From: Watersipora subatra
Taxonomy: Eukaryota; Bryozoa; Gymnolaemata; Cheilostomatida; Watersiporidae
DNA length: 64,000 nucleotides
Reading direction: 5' to 3'
NCBI RefSeq assembly: GCF_963576615.1
Contig: NC_088711.1
Span: forward strand, 5,642,001-5,706,000
Each line of letters starts with the position of its first letter. Position 1 is the first letter of the stretch. A model generated the notes under the pieces. It worked only from the letters and a program-made list of their open reading frames with translations, was not told the DNA's origin and did no database searches. Shown piece after piece: positions 1 to 9,997 of the stretch. The position numbers were made by a program, and so were the translations under genes.

Positions 1-118
1 TGACAAGTGCAAAGCTCTTTTGTCCTTCTGCTAGGAATACATACCATTTTGTTTCCAGGCCCAAGTTTAATGACTCTGTGAGGTTTGAAAGAAGACAACC
101 ACCTGTGACGCGCGGGAC

Positions 119-1994
119 TGTGACGCGCGGGACAAAAATAACATCATGAAAAATTAAACATTTCTCTATGTTTTGTTGTTGTTAGACCACAAATTGCCAT
201 GAGTTGTAATTGTAACAGTGAATATATTTGTATTAAACCCACTAGTAATTAATATTATTATATATTGCATTTATTTTATTTAAACATAAAACATATATAA
301 CCTAAAGATTGTCAGACTTTCATGCAGTAAACCATTTTTTTTTAAATCAGCATGATTCATTTTCCATTTTACACAGTTCTTTTCAGTAGCTGGTGGAGCG
401 TAGTAGGCATTTCCAAAGAACAGACAATAGCCTGCCGCAGTCCCAGTAGAGCTGAATCCGCATTTTCGCAGTATTTGCAAGCACAGACAATTTGACCATA
501 CATGTCTAGAAACTGGCTTGCAATTTACTGGGCGCAACTCTTTTTACTAAGGCCAACCTTGATATCTGGATATTCCTCCTTGAAAATCTCAAAGATGTCA
601 CTTAACGTGTAGTTCAGTGTTTCCGAAGTTTTCATCGCTTACCAGTCTTGTCTTTTACACTGATGGTATCCTTCTGGCTTGGCATTTCTCGACTGATCTT
701 ACTGTCCCGGTAGAAATAAGTTATCTTCTCCACTGTTGATTCAAGTAGCTTGTTCCGTGGCTGAAAATTCATTCGCGCTTTTAGTTTAGGCAGACAAACT
801 GCCTGAAGGACAATATCCTGTTTGGTCGGGCTCATCATGGACAGCTATTTACCAATCAAAAGAGCTTTTCTCAATGGAAAGTGTGGCAATGCTGTCTGTA
901 GCTTTTTTCTCGCTCCTCATTCAGACAGTCAGCTTAAAAATATGGAAGAGGTGCTTGTTCCTGGTGTTGAATTAGCTTCTGCCTCTTTAGCGCGATATTT
1001 GGCCTTTCTCTCTTTCCTTAGCACGCTTTGCTTCTAAATCTGATGGAGCCATGCGAAATCTCTTTCTCTCCCTGTGCTATCTACACCTATAAAATCATAA
1101 AACTGTACACTAATATTCATTACAGATTAAACCATATTATGTACATATCATATACATGTATATGACATGAAACCTGTTGAATGTTTACTCAAATTCGTGA
1201 TTCACCTTACATCATCAAACCACAAGTAGTGTGATTGATAAAAAATGTTGTACGTACTTGTGTATACTTGCTCAGAAATGTATAATAGGTATTAAATATA
1301 TTTTACCTTTTATTCTCTAGTTTCCTGAATGCTTTAAATCCATGTTGTGCTATAAAAACTTCTCTACTCTTACGCTTACGATCCATCGAATTAGGCATCT
1401 TGCAAGCAAATGACATCTAACATAACGCCAAGTATGGCATGAGGCTGAGCGTTATGTTGAGTGTGGTGTTATTCTGTCAGCCTTGCCTGACAGGGAGGAT
1501 GGCATGTTTAGTATGGTGTCATTGTGGCAGTATTACCATACCGACAGTAAGTGTAGCATGATTTTAACAGCAGTTTGGCAGTCATTAGAACACATGCCAG
1601 TTTGAAAGTGTGAAAAAAGCAAACGTACTCTCTCTGAAAAATTCTTAGTGTTTATGAGGGAAACCTACTTTCTCTACTGACTGAAAATTCAATGCATGAG
1701 TGGAAAGTAATTTTTGTAACCATACTTTACAAATACACATTTGGTTCAAGGATTACCTCGTGATTTGCATGCTAGGTGTGTGTGTGTGTGTGTATCAAAA
1801 GAGTAATCTTGACAAGCTACATATTTTGAGTTAAAAAACTTCATAAAATAATTCTAATTCGTTATTTTTCTCAAAGAAACTGGCTTTTAAGACTTGGAAT
1901 ATCCAGCATTACTTTCAAATACCAGAGTATCAAAGAGAACTCCCAAACAAAGGCAGACATCACCATATTATTAAAAATGTCCCGCGCGTCACAA
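119..1994. mobile_element. Decayed TIR DNA transposon
   Basis: The segment is bounded by a perfect 16-bp terminal inverted repeat, TGTGACGCGCGGGACA at 119-134 and its reverse complement at 1979-1994. A further direct copy of the motif abuts the left end at 104-118. The interior carries a broken minus-strand ORF (separate entry) of a kind seen in invertebrate transposons. I see no clear target-site duplication, so the superfamily is not assigned. Pairing these two ends rather than others of the same family nearby is an inference. Confidence 0.6.
280..1395 (-). pseudogene. Broken transposon-encoded ORF
   Basis: Reading leftwards, three minus-strand pieces look like one decayed protein. The first is a basic, coiled N-terminal stretch near 1043-930 (starts MAPSDLEAKRAKEREK, then a frameshift). 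The second, at 838-632, contains VEKITYFYRDSKISREMP. The third, at 640-280, contains FEIFKEEYPDIKVGLSKK and, after another frameshift near 543, LRPVNCKPVSRHVWSNCLC. The order FY..D.SR..P, then FK..YPD..IGLSK, then LRP...C.C recalls uncharacterised proteins found in many marine-invertebrate genomes. A short start-like peptide (MDRKRKSREV) lies near 1390. Frameshifts and stops rule out function. Family recognition is from memory of the pattern and is moderate at best. Confidence 0.5.
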
Positions 1995-2148
1995 ATAGTT
2001 CCATGTACCTATAAAACTATAACTTGCAGTATCTTCAGCAAATTGGCGCGTTTGGCTAAGCTATAGCAGCCCAAAATCAAATTATAGATGAGAATTTTTT
2101 ATCTCAGATAGCTTTGAAAGAACAGGCTGCAACTAAATGCACTTAAAT

Positions 2149-2331
2149 TGTGACGCGCGGGACAAACTAATTTTTGCTTGCCTAAATGGTAAGGAAAAAT
2201 TTGCATTTGCTAGGAAAAAACACCTGGGCTATAAAATCCACTATAGTATTGATTATAAAATGGAAGAAAAATTTATTTCAGAATGAATTGCAAAGTTTGA
2301 GAAGAGATGATCAATTGTCCCGCGCGTCACA
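2149..2331. mobile_element. 183-bp MITE-like element, same TIR family
   Basis: A perfect 17-bp terminal inverted repeat, TGTGACGCGCGGGACAA at 2149-2165 and its complement at 2315-2331, encloses about 150 bp of AT-rich sequence with no coding capacity. The ends match those of the element at 119-1994, so this looks like a short non-autonomous derivative of the same family. No convincing target-site duplication is visible. Confidence 0.65.
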
Positions 2332-2509
2332 CACCATACCAGAAAAACCTACTTGCATGCCCAATATCTTCATAAGAGAAGATTTCATTATGAAAACTTT
2401 TGTGTTTCCACATGTCTGAACATGTTTGCTTGCCAATTAACTAAAAATTATGGTTGCTAAAGGCAGAAAAAAAATTGCCTTTGTGTGTGACACCATGCTT
2501 GGCCTTGCC

Positions 2510-2547
2510 CAATTACCAAAGAAAGCTTCTCTACTAAAAACACAACA
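2510..2547 (+). repeat. 5' LTR remnant (38 bp)
   Basis: CAATTACCAAAGAAAGCTTC and the following bases to ACAACA repeat at 6885-6922 with a single C/T difference. Immediately upstream of 2510 the similarity to the 3' LTR stops. Confidence 0.8.
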
Positions 2548-2549
2548 GT

Positions 2550-2567
2550 TGGTGTCAGAAGTGGGAT
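2550..2567 (+). other. Primer-binding site, tRNA-Leu
   Basis: TGGTGTCAGAAGTGGGAT lies 2 bp after the LTR remnant. It is complementary to the 3' end of animal tRNA-Leu including its CCA tail (CCCACTTCTGACA plus CCA), the expected primer for minus-strand synthesis. Confidence 0.85.
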
Positions 2568-2592
2568 TATTGAAGTTATTAAAGGCACAACC

Positions 2593-5500
2593 ATGGCAGA
2601 GAATATTACAGAATTGATAGCAGCAATGCAAGCACAACAAAAGGCACAGATGGAGCAGTTTACAGCGATTCTTGGACAACTTGCTACGAACCAAACAGCG
2701 CAATCAACTGCAGCGCCATCATCCGTAAACGTACCGAGGTTTGATGACTATTGCAGAGAAAAGGAATCTTGGGTACAGTATTTACAACGCCTTAGACAAC
2801 ACTTTACAGTATACAACATAACAGACAGTACTCAGCAACGTGCATGTTTGTTGTCATGGGTTGGTGCAGAAACCTATGAGTTACTAACAAAGCTGTATGG
2901 GCAGGATGACATAACAACAAAAGGGTTTGATGAGCTTACCATAAAGCTCAGTGAACACTTTGCTGATAAGAAACACGTACAAGCAGCTAGATATGAATTT
3001 TATAACTGCAGAATGAAGCCAAATCAGTCGTACTCAGATTGGGCAGCTGATCTGCGAGGCATTGCCCGCAACTGCAATTTTATTTGCAAAAACACAGGGT
3101 GTGGCGAAAGTTATGTCAACGATCAGATTAGAGACGTCATAATAAAAGAGACGCCTCACGCTGACATAAGACGCCAATGCCTGTTAGATACGGATCCAAG
3201 TCTTGAGGATGTGCTTAAAAAAGCTTCCACTTTTATTACTACATCAGAGACTGACAGAGTCTTGAAAGGTGAGACAGTAGTGGAACCAACCACTCATCAA
3301 ATGGCATCGTCATACAAGCATAGACACCTTAACCCCAAAGCGCAATATACACAACGACATAGTAGTGATAAGACTACGCCAGAAATAGGTAAGACGTCTA
3401 AACTCAAATCTTGCCCACAGTGTTTCATACAGCATGACCGAAAACAGTGTCCGCATCGCAACAAGCAATGCAACTTCTGCCAAGGCCTTGGACATATCAG
3501 TTCTGTGTGCATGAAATCATCCAAGACTAATACAAGTAATGGCTACAACTCTAATAATGTAGTTGATGAAACAAGCAGTGTTTTCCAAATCTCGGACACC
3601 TACGAGCGCAAAGGCAAACAAATTTGGATAAATGCCACTGTAAATGGCAGACAGGCTAAGTTTCAATGGGACACAGGCGCTACTTGTTCAATGGTAGGTC
3701 TAAAAGGGTATCAACAGCTAGGTTTTCCTCCATACCAACCCTCAGAAACGTCACTTCGTGCCTATGGCAACACCGCTCTCAAGGTAAAAGTACAATGCTT
3801 TGTTGATGTACATGTTGGTCAAACTCTAAAAAGAAACTTGCGCTTACTTGTCGTTGACTCGGACCAAGGCACAAACCTTCTTGGACTGGACTGGAGTGAT
3901 GAGTTTGGGTTATCTCAGCAAGGTCTTTCCTCTGTTGCACACGCTATTTCAAACACTGACACTGACCAAGCTCTCAAATCGAATATAAACTCAATCTCAA
4001 AACAGTTTCCTGACGTTTTCAAATCAGGTATAGGCCGTTGTAAATCACATAAAGTTTCTATTCATCTAAAAGGAGCTAAGCCTGCCTTTTCTAAACCACG
4101 CGTCATACCTTACTCAAAACAACAAGCGACAAAAGATGAGTTAGACCGCCTAGTCTCAGAAGGTGTTCTAAAACGTGTCGACTTCAGTGACTGGGCTGCG
4201 CCCATAGTCGTTGTATCTAAACCATCTGGTAAAGTAAGAATCTGTGGTGATTTCAAACAACTCAATCAAAGTATATCTGTAGATCAGCATCCTTTGCCAC
4301 AGCTCGATGACCTAATGGAAAAACTTCGAGGGGGTGTGTATTTTTCAAAGTTAGATCTTGCAGATGCATATCTACAACTAGAGCTAGATGATGCTTCCAA
4401 GAACTTGTGTGTCATAAACACACCATTTGGTCTCTACAGATATGAGACCATGTGCTTTGGAGTTGCCTCAAGCCCAGCACAATTTCAGAGATGTATGGAT
4501 GCTCTGACTCAAGAACTTCCTGGTGTGGCTGCCTATCTCGATGATCTCATCATAGCTGGAAGCACAGAGAAAGAACATTGGGATAACCTAAAACGGGTAT
4601 TAGCAAAACTGCAGGAACATGGTTTTCGTGTAAGGCTTGACAAATGTCAATTTTTCCAAAACTCCGTGGAGTACTTAGGCCATGTTATTGACAAGCAAGG
4701 TAAACGCCCTTCTGCTTCATCTATTGCTGCCCTTAAACAGCTGCCTGTGCCCCAAGATGTCCAGCAGTTGAAAGCATTCATTGGAAAAATAACCTACTAC
4801 AGTCGATTCATTCCTAATATGGCAGACAAAGCGGCACCATTGTACTATTTACTCAGAGACAGTGTACCATATGTCTGGAGTGACTCTTGCCAGCAGGCCT
4901 TCATCCAACTTAAGAATGATGTTGTTAGCGCCACTCACCTATCACATTATGACCAGACTAGAACATTAGTGCTTGCAACTGATGCATCTTCTTATGGAGT
5001 GGGTGCTGTACTCTCAATGCAGGACACTAATGGTGATGATGAAACACCAATAGCCTACGCTTCCAAGACTCTCACTGATTCTCAGAAAGGATACTCCCAG
5101 ATAGAGCGGGAAGCACTCTCCATTATATATGGTATCACAAAGTTTCGTCAATTTCTCTATGGAAGGAAGTTTATTCTGCTAACAGACCATGAGCCTTTAG
5201 TAAGCATCTTCTCTCCAAGCAAGAACATACCCACCATGACTGCCCAACGTCTTCAAAGATGTGCCCTGACTCTTATGGGTTTCCAGTATGACATAAAGTA
5301 CAAACACACGTCTAGGCATTCTAATGCTGATGCATTGTCTCGACTACCACTTGGTCCTGACAGCCAGTTTGATTCTGCTGAAGAGCTGGAGAGTCAAGAA
5401 GTATCACACGTGCTGAGAGAAGAAGTAGAAACCCATCCGATAGACCCTATGCTGATCCAGCAGTACACTAAACAGGATCCTACACTTCAAACTGTCTCCA

Positions 5501-6678
5501 AATGGATTTCCGAAGGATGGCCTATAAACAATCCCAAAGGGAAAGAATTTCACAAATTTTGGGAGCACAGAGACTCCCTCACCATACAAGACGACGTGGT
5601 GCTTATTCAGAGAGATGCCAATTGCAGAGTTGTTGTACCCAAGGCACTACAATCTGCAACACTAGAGACTCTACACACATCCCACTGGGGAGTGATGAAA
5701 ATAAAGCAGCTGGCTAGGCGTTACGTATGGTGGGAGTCAATTAATTCTGACATTGAGGCAATGACAGGCGCGTGCGACATCTGTAGACAGCAGGCCCCTG
5801 CGCCTCCACAACACTACACTTCATGGCCTGCATCAGAAGAGCCCTGGAGTCGCATTCACTTAGATTTCGCCGGGCCGTTTAGAGGCAAGATGTGGCTTTT
5901 GTGCATTGATGCATTCTCGAAGTTTCCCTACGTCGGCATGATGGACATTGGGCAGACTACAACTCAGCAAACAACTCATGTTCTCAAGGATATATTTAGC
6001 TTGGAGGGCCTACCAAAAACAATTGTCACAGACAACGGCCCACAATTTGCATCTAAAGAGTTTGAAGAGTTCTGTAGCCAACATTTTATTCAACATATCA
6101 CTTCCCCTGCTTACCATCCATCATCTAATGGTGAAGCCGAACGCTTTGTACAGACATTCAAGAAAGCAGTAGAAAAAAACTGTGTGGGAGGAATTCAGCT
6201 AAAGGACAGTGTACGTCTTGCGCTTGCCACTTACAGAATGCTCCCTCACCCAAGCCTTAACTGGAAAACTCCTTCCGAAATGTTACACGGGCGACAACCA
6301 AGATGCCTACTCTCCCTACTAAATCCAAAAAATAAGGCTGCTCATGTATCTAAGAACACGACCACCTTAAACGCATCACAATTTGCAGTAGATTCTTTGG
6401 TGTATGCTCGCAACTATTCATCTGGCCCTAAATGGATTCCAGGTCAAGTCGTTTCTAAAGTGGGCTCTACAATCTTTATGATTTCTACTGATAAAGGACT
6501 TTGGAAAAGACATTCAAACCAACTTCAAATTCGCCTTTCAGAAACTAGCATATCTAGTGCTACTCCTGCACCAGTTGACCTGGATACAAAGTCTTCTGGT
6601 CAGCCTGACAGTACCTTAATACCTAATAGACGATACCCTCTTCGTGTTAGGAAAGCGCCTGAGCGATACCAATCATAA
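2593..6678 (+). CDS. Gag-Pol polyprotein of Ty3/gypsy element
   Basis: A single 1361-residue ORF with no frameshift between gag and pol. Residues 1 to about 270 are Gag-like. A CX2CX4HX4C zinc knuckle follows (C293, C296, H301, C306), with further cysteines upstream from 274. The aspartic protease has DTGA at 360-363. Reverse transcriptase carries YLDD at 648-651 and RNase H has its first Asp at 797 (TDASSYG) with Glu near 840. The integrase has an H2C2 zinc finger (LHTSHW to CDIC) and a DDE triad D1091, D1147, E1183 with the canonical D-35-E spacing. The C-terminal region is basic. ATG at 2593 lies 25 bp after the primer-binding site. All catalytic motifs look intact, so the protein could be functional if transcribed. 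Confidence 0.97.
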   Translation: MAENITELIAAMQAQQKAQMEQFTAILGQLATNQTAQSTAAPSSVNVPRFDDYCREKESWVQYLQRLRQHFTVYNITDSTQQRACLLSWVGAETYELLTKLYGQDDITTKGFDELTIKLSEHFADKKHVQAARYEFYNCRMKPNQSYSDWAADLRGIARNCNFICKNTGCGESYVNDQIRDVIIKETPHADIRRQCLLDTDPSLEDVLKKASTFITTSETDRVLKGETVVEPTTHQMASSYKHRHLNPKAQYTQRHSSDKTTPEIGKTSKLKSCPQCFIQHDRKQCPHRNKQCNFCQGLGHISSVCMKSSKTNTSNGYNSNNVVDETSSVFQISDTYERKGKQIWINATVNGRQAKFQWDTGATCSMVGLKGYQQLGFPPYQPSETSLRAYGNTALKVKVQCFVDVHVGQTLKRNLRLLVVDSDQGTNLLGLDWSDEFGLSQQGLSSVAHAISNTDTDQALKSNINSISKQFPDVFKSGIGRCKSHKVSIHLKGAKPAFSKPRVIPYSKQQATKDELDRLVSEGVLKRVDFSDWAAPIVVVSKPSGKVRICGDFKQLNQSISVDQHPLPQLDDLMEKLRGGVYFSKLDLADAYLQLELDDASKNLCVINTPFGLYRYETMCFGVASSPAQFQRCMDALTQELPGVAAYLDDLIIAGSTEKEHWDNLKRVLAKLQEHGFRVRLDKCQFFQNSVEYLGHVIDKQGKRPSASSIAALKQLPVPQDVQQLKAFIGKITYYSRFIPNMADKAAPLYYLLRDSVPYVWSDSCQQAFIQLKNDVVSATHLSHYDQTRTLVLATDASSYGVGAVLSMQDTNGDDETPIAYASKTLTDSQKGYSQIEREALSIIYGITKFRQFLYGRKFILLTDHEPLVSIFSPSKNIPTMTAQRLQRCALTLMGFQYDIKYKHTSRHSNADALSRLPLGPDSQFDSAEELESQEVSHVLREEVETHPIDPMLIQQYTKQDPTLQTVSKWISEGWPINNPKGKEFHKFWEHRDSLTIQDDVVLIQRDANCRVVVPKALQSATLETLHTSHWGVMKIKQLARRYVWWESINSDIEAMTGACDICRQQAPAPPQHYTSWPASEEPWSRIHLDFAGPFRGKMWLLCIDAFSKFPYVGMMDIGQTTTQQTTHVLKDIFSLEGLPKTIVTDNGPQFASKEFEEFCSQHFIQHITSPAYHPSSNGEAERFVQTFKKAVEKNCVGGIQLKDSVRLALATYRMLPHPSLNWKTPSEMLHGRQPRCLLSLLNPKNKAAHVSKNTTTLNASQFAVDSLVYARNYSSGPKWIPGQVVSKVGSTIFMISTDKGLWKRHSNQLQIRLSETSISSATPAPVDLDTKSSGQPDSTLIPNRRYPLRVRKAPERYQS

Positions 6679-6690
6679 ACTCACAACTTG

Positions 6691-6701
6691 TGTGGGAGGA
6701 G
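6691..6701 (+). other. Putative polypurine tract
   Basis: A purine-rich run (GTGGGAGGAG) directly precedes the TGTCA start of the 3' LTR, where plus-strand priming is expected. The exact boundary is inferred. Confidence 0.5.
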
Positions 6702-6922
6702 TGTCATATATTCCTATTTAGTTAATTAGTTTGCTATTAAGTCAATTGCTGTTTTTCTTCTAGTAGTAATTGCTGACTCATCATTTGCCCTACTTTTAAC
6801 ACCTGCACGATTTGCTGCATACTTTCTCTTGTCACGTTGAGCTATTATTGCTAACATGTCTTTATACACAATACACCTTTAGAGCAATTACCAAAGAAAG
6901 CTTCTCTACTAAAAACATAACA
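6702..6922 (+). repeat. 3' LTR
   Basis: Starts TGTCATATATTCC and ends AACATAACA, about 221 bp, shortly after the pol stop. Its last 38 bp match the 5' stub. The left edge is inferred from the TG...CA convention and the preceding purine tract. Confidence 0.7.
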
Positions 6923-7886
6923 AATAGAAAATTATTTGGCCAAGTTGGTCAATCAATTTAAGTTACCTAGAGTTCTTACAGCCATGGAGCGTTCCTATTG
7001 CAACCCTTTAATCAGCTAGGTTTTTAGCAGTATTCATGTCAGACAGATCGAAATTTATATAACGCCTTACAAACATTGAGTTCGATTTCAACAATTGAGA
7101 GTTGAACTATATGCTGAAGTCATTTTGCTAGACAATGCACAGCCGAAATTCTAACCAATCATACCTAGATAGTGACCAGCGCGACCTACAAGACATACCA
7201 CCCTGCTTCAATGTTACGAAATTTTAACAGCTAGTTAATTATAGTGAAAAAAAGTTTCAGATTTCGAACAAATCGCTTTCCAAACAACCTTCTGCAACTG
7301 AGTATGTTCATAAACTGAGGTTTGACTGTAATTGTCGAGCATACTCCTGCGCAAACACAGACCAAAAACACAGACACAGACCAAAAACAAGTAGAACCAA
7401 CTATGTGAAGGAAAACTGCATATATAATATAGTACTGATTTTCAAAACTTCAATGCCTCAAAAAATTCCCAACATCATTTATTTAAAATCACTGAGGTGC
7501 AGAGCCAAATATTTAAACAAATTTTACATCTTGTTAAAAAAAATCATAAGTTAACGTGGTTGTAGGTCAGGGCCTGACTGTACTTGATTTTAACGTCTAA
7601 TCTAAATTTGTTTTTGATAAAAGTCAAAATATACAAATTGTATAACAGCACAAGTTTGTAAAATTCTGGTATTCTACCTCTTACTATAAACTGTTAAAAG
7701 CGAAATGAAATTTTAATGCTGTTCGCTTGAAAAATAATGCACTGCTAAACCAATGTGTGTAAATAAACTCGTGCTATAGGCATGCGCTCTTATACAGCAG
7801 ACCCTCACTGAGTTAACAAGCGTTAGCAATGTAGGCTGAAAATGGTACTGACAGAATGTGTTAGCAGACATGAATATTGAATATAC
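6923..7886. other. Non-coding, putative NMD3 intron
   Basis: AT-rich sequence between the retrotransposon and the last visible NMD3 exon. I find no match to the next expected NMD3 exon on the minus strand and no other feature. Confidence 0.5.
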
Positions 7887-7967
7887 CTCCTTCTGAATTG
7901 TTAGTTTTACTTTCAATCGTTTGGAGTGTGGCTCCGTCCAAACAAATCCAGCATCAACAAGTCTAAC
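7887..7967 (-). CDS. NMD3: NMD3 exon
   Basis: 81 nt, 27 codons, acceptor ACTTCAG and donor GTATAT. VRLVDAGFVWTEPHSKRLK is almost identical to vertebrate NMD3. It is the last NMD3 exon visible. Confidence 0.95.
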
Positions 7968-8580
7968 CTGAAGTAAGAAGAGACATATTTTCTGTCGCAA
8001 GAGCCTAAAAACATCCAACAGACTAAATATGTGGGTTTGCACCTAAAACTACTGTTGTTAATGAAACAGAAGGAGTACTTTTCTTACAAGATTAAGGATC
8101 TTAAAATGGTCATAAATAGGTACACAGGCTGCTACCACCTCATATGTAGATGAAGACAATTCTAACCATACATCACCTATAACAGGAGTACTCTGCTTAC
8201 TGCCTTGAGCCCTTTTAGCTTTTTCAAGCAAACAGAAAGAAGTTCTTTGCTCTCCAAGCTGGCAGCAATCCATTGAGAGGGAGGCTGAAGGTACCTGCAA
8301 AGGTGGCAAAGCAACGCTAATGAAGTAACAATTTAACAAGAAAAATTCACTTGACAGCAACATTTTTATGGTCAAATGCAAAACAACTCATAAATGACTA
8401 TATCCAATAGTTTAATCAATTATCAAAAGGTAAGAGCAGACGAACCTTTCACAGTTTCGGCAGAAAAAGATGGTAGCTTGCTTGGGAATACCCTCGGTGA
8501 TATCCACGTGTGTTCTTATGCATACTACACACATATTAGCTGGGTTAGGAGCGATTGGCGTACCACACTGACAGCACAAA
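7887..8580 (-). CDS. NMD3: NMD3 60S ribosomal export adaptor, early exons (partial)
   Basis: NMD3 binds the 60S ribosomal subunit and bridges it to the nuclear export receptor CRM1. Three consecutive minus-strand exons, 8580-8446, 8294-8201 and 7967-7887, join in phase with GT-AG introns. Together they read from the conserved zinc-binding N-terminus (LCCQCGTPIAPNPANMC, then CRNCER), through YLQPPSQWIAASLESKELL, to VRLVDAGFVWTEPHSKRLK. The order and sequence closely follow animal NMD3. The initiator exon was not identified: the first exon seen starts with one base of a split codon behind a TTCTTTCAG acceptor. All exons after KLTIQKE are missing and should lie left of position 1. The gene is only partly present, not evidently broken. 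Confidence 0.95.
8201..8294 (-). CDS. NMD3: NMD3 exon
   Basis: 94 nt between a TTTGCAG acceptor and a GTAAGC donor. It encodes RYLQPPSQWIAASLESKELL and SVCLKKLKGLKA with the neighbouring split codon, ending in phase 0. Confidence 0.93.
8446..8580 (-). CDS. NMD3: NMD3 exon with zinc-binding cysteines
   Basis: 135 nt; one base completes a codon from an unseen upstream exon and two bases remain at the donor (AG|GTTCGT). It encodes the N-terminal CX2C pairs (CCQC, CVVC, CRNC). Confidence 0.93.
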
Positions 8581-8897
8581 CTGAAAGAACGCAAGAATAT
8601 TCATACGCGCATGCACTGTACTTACTAAGTGATGAAAAATTGTTAGACTAAGTATTTAACACAGTCTGATTGCCACAGGACATTTTCGTGTAACTTTTTT
8701 TACAAAGGAGGAAGGACCATGGAGTATAACGGGGTCTTAGGTTTAACAGGCAGACCAGAGCATCCCTTACCTTTATACTTACACTTACTGGTGATACTAT
8801 GGCTAACCAGTGATAATTAGCCATTTAAAGGGTGAGTATAAATACATAAACAATTTGTTTCTTACGCCATGCGTAATTAGCCAAATCTACCAAGCAG
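8581..8897. other. Upstream of visible NMD3 exons, unresolved
   Basis: Should contain the NMD3 first exon or promoter on the minus strand, but I could not identify a convincing initiator ATG with an in-phase donor. Confidence 0.3.
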
Positions 8898-9643
8898 ATC
8901 TACAGACACAAATCTAGATTTTTTAATACGGCGGCGGCCATTTGGGCCCAGTAATAGCAATTAGGTAGTCTGTTTCCGGCTTCACTCGGTTAGAAACAGT
9001 CATTAACATTGGTACTTGGTAATTGATTTCCACTGCTAGCTATCGTGAATTGCATAATTCACTACAATAGAGTACCACATCCTAGCAAGCTATTGCTAAG
9101 CTTTAGCAAAGCATTAACAAAGCTTTGCAAATGGAAAAAAGCTAGTAATTGAGGGCTTTTGAGTAGCATCTACAAAGAGCTTGAGAGGTGCATTGGAAAA
9201 TAGTTACAGCCACCTTAACTGCTCAAAACTGCTCTTCTCCTGTAAAGACCAAGCTGGGTGACATTTACTCGTGTGTCAAAAGTATCAAAGAACTTCTTAA
9301 GCTACAAGGAATTTCAAATCTGAAGAAACTAAGGTGAGAAATCAACAAGCTTGTCTACTCATTGTTTAATAAATAATAAAATGATTAATCAATCACGAAA
9401 TGCATTACTTCATTGAAAATTCTGCAGTACTCAATATTCCGTTCAATCACTCATCTGCAAAGACAAGGCAGCTTATTGTTGGTGGGTGGTTACCGCAATC
9501 CAATGGATCAATGAAGTAGATCATAATTCCATGATTCTATATCATACATATAGATAATAAATTATACATCAAACTACTCTCTGCTTTTGACTAGGTCTTG
9601 TTACTGTACCCACATGGTCTATATATCTGCAACTACAGATGTC

Positions 9644-9886
9644 TCATGAGCCCTGTTGCAGTTTCATAACCTGCCAAGTTCCTTTGGTTTTTCTGTCAAA
9701 TCTCACAATCCCCAATGTTTGTGCTGGAAACAACTCTTCCAAGCACATAAACACCCCAGTGAATTTATCATATGGATGAGCTGCACCATTCAAACCTTCA
9801 CAAAGTATGGTAATAGTGTAACAGAGAAAACCACACAAAGAAAAACTAATTGTGACTCGGTAAATCTCTGTAATTGAAAGACTCAA
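9644..9886 (-). CDS. Unrecognised exon-like ORF inside TIR element
   Basis: A minus-strand frame with protein-like composition, particularly from about residue 32 (AAHPYDKFTGVFMCLEELFP) to a C-terminal TWQVMKLQQGS and stop TGA. A GTGCAG acceptor-like site lies just before the better-looking part, so it could be a terminal exon of a gene or a captured exon. I do not recognise the family. The rest of the element shows no further coding sequence, so a chance ORF cannot be excluded. Confidence 0.2.
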   Translation of the reverse strand: MSLSITEIYRVTISFSLCGFLCYTITILCEGLNGAAHPYDKFTGVFMCLEELFPAQTLGIVRFDRKTKGTWQVMKLQQGS

Positions 9887-9945
9887 GAGAAAACCAGCGG
9901 TTGTTAGGAAGTGAATGGGAGTTTAAGGGAATACGTGAAATTGAT

Positions 9946-9997
9946 GGTCAAACAATACTGCTGAGTAGCCATGGCTACTCATCAGTATTGTTCGACC
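9946..9997. repeat. 52-bp near-perfect palindrome
   Basis: The two 26-base halves, 9946-9971 and 9972-9997, are reverse complements with only two mismatched pairs. The core TGAGTAGCCATGGCTACTCA is perfect. It abuts the inner edge of the right inverted repeat of the surrounding element. Confidence 0.9.

Larger units (their letters stand above)
2510..6922 (+). mobile_element. Ty3/gypsy LTR retrotransposon, 5' LTR truncated
   Basis: The element comprises a 38-bp 5' LTR stub, a tRNA-Leu primer-binding site, one uninterrupted Gag-Pol ORF, a purine-rich tract and a complete 3' LTR of about 221 bp. Protease-RT-RNaseH-integrase order places it in Ty3/gypsy, resembling the K02A2.6-like group. It lies antisense to NMD3, probably inside an intron of that gene. 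The intact ORF suggests a fairly recent insertion, yet most of the 5' LTR is missing, so this copy probably lacks its normal promoter. Confidence 0.93.
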
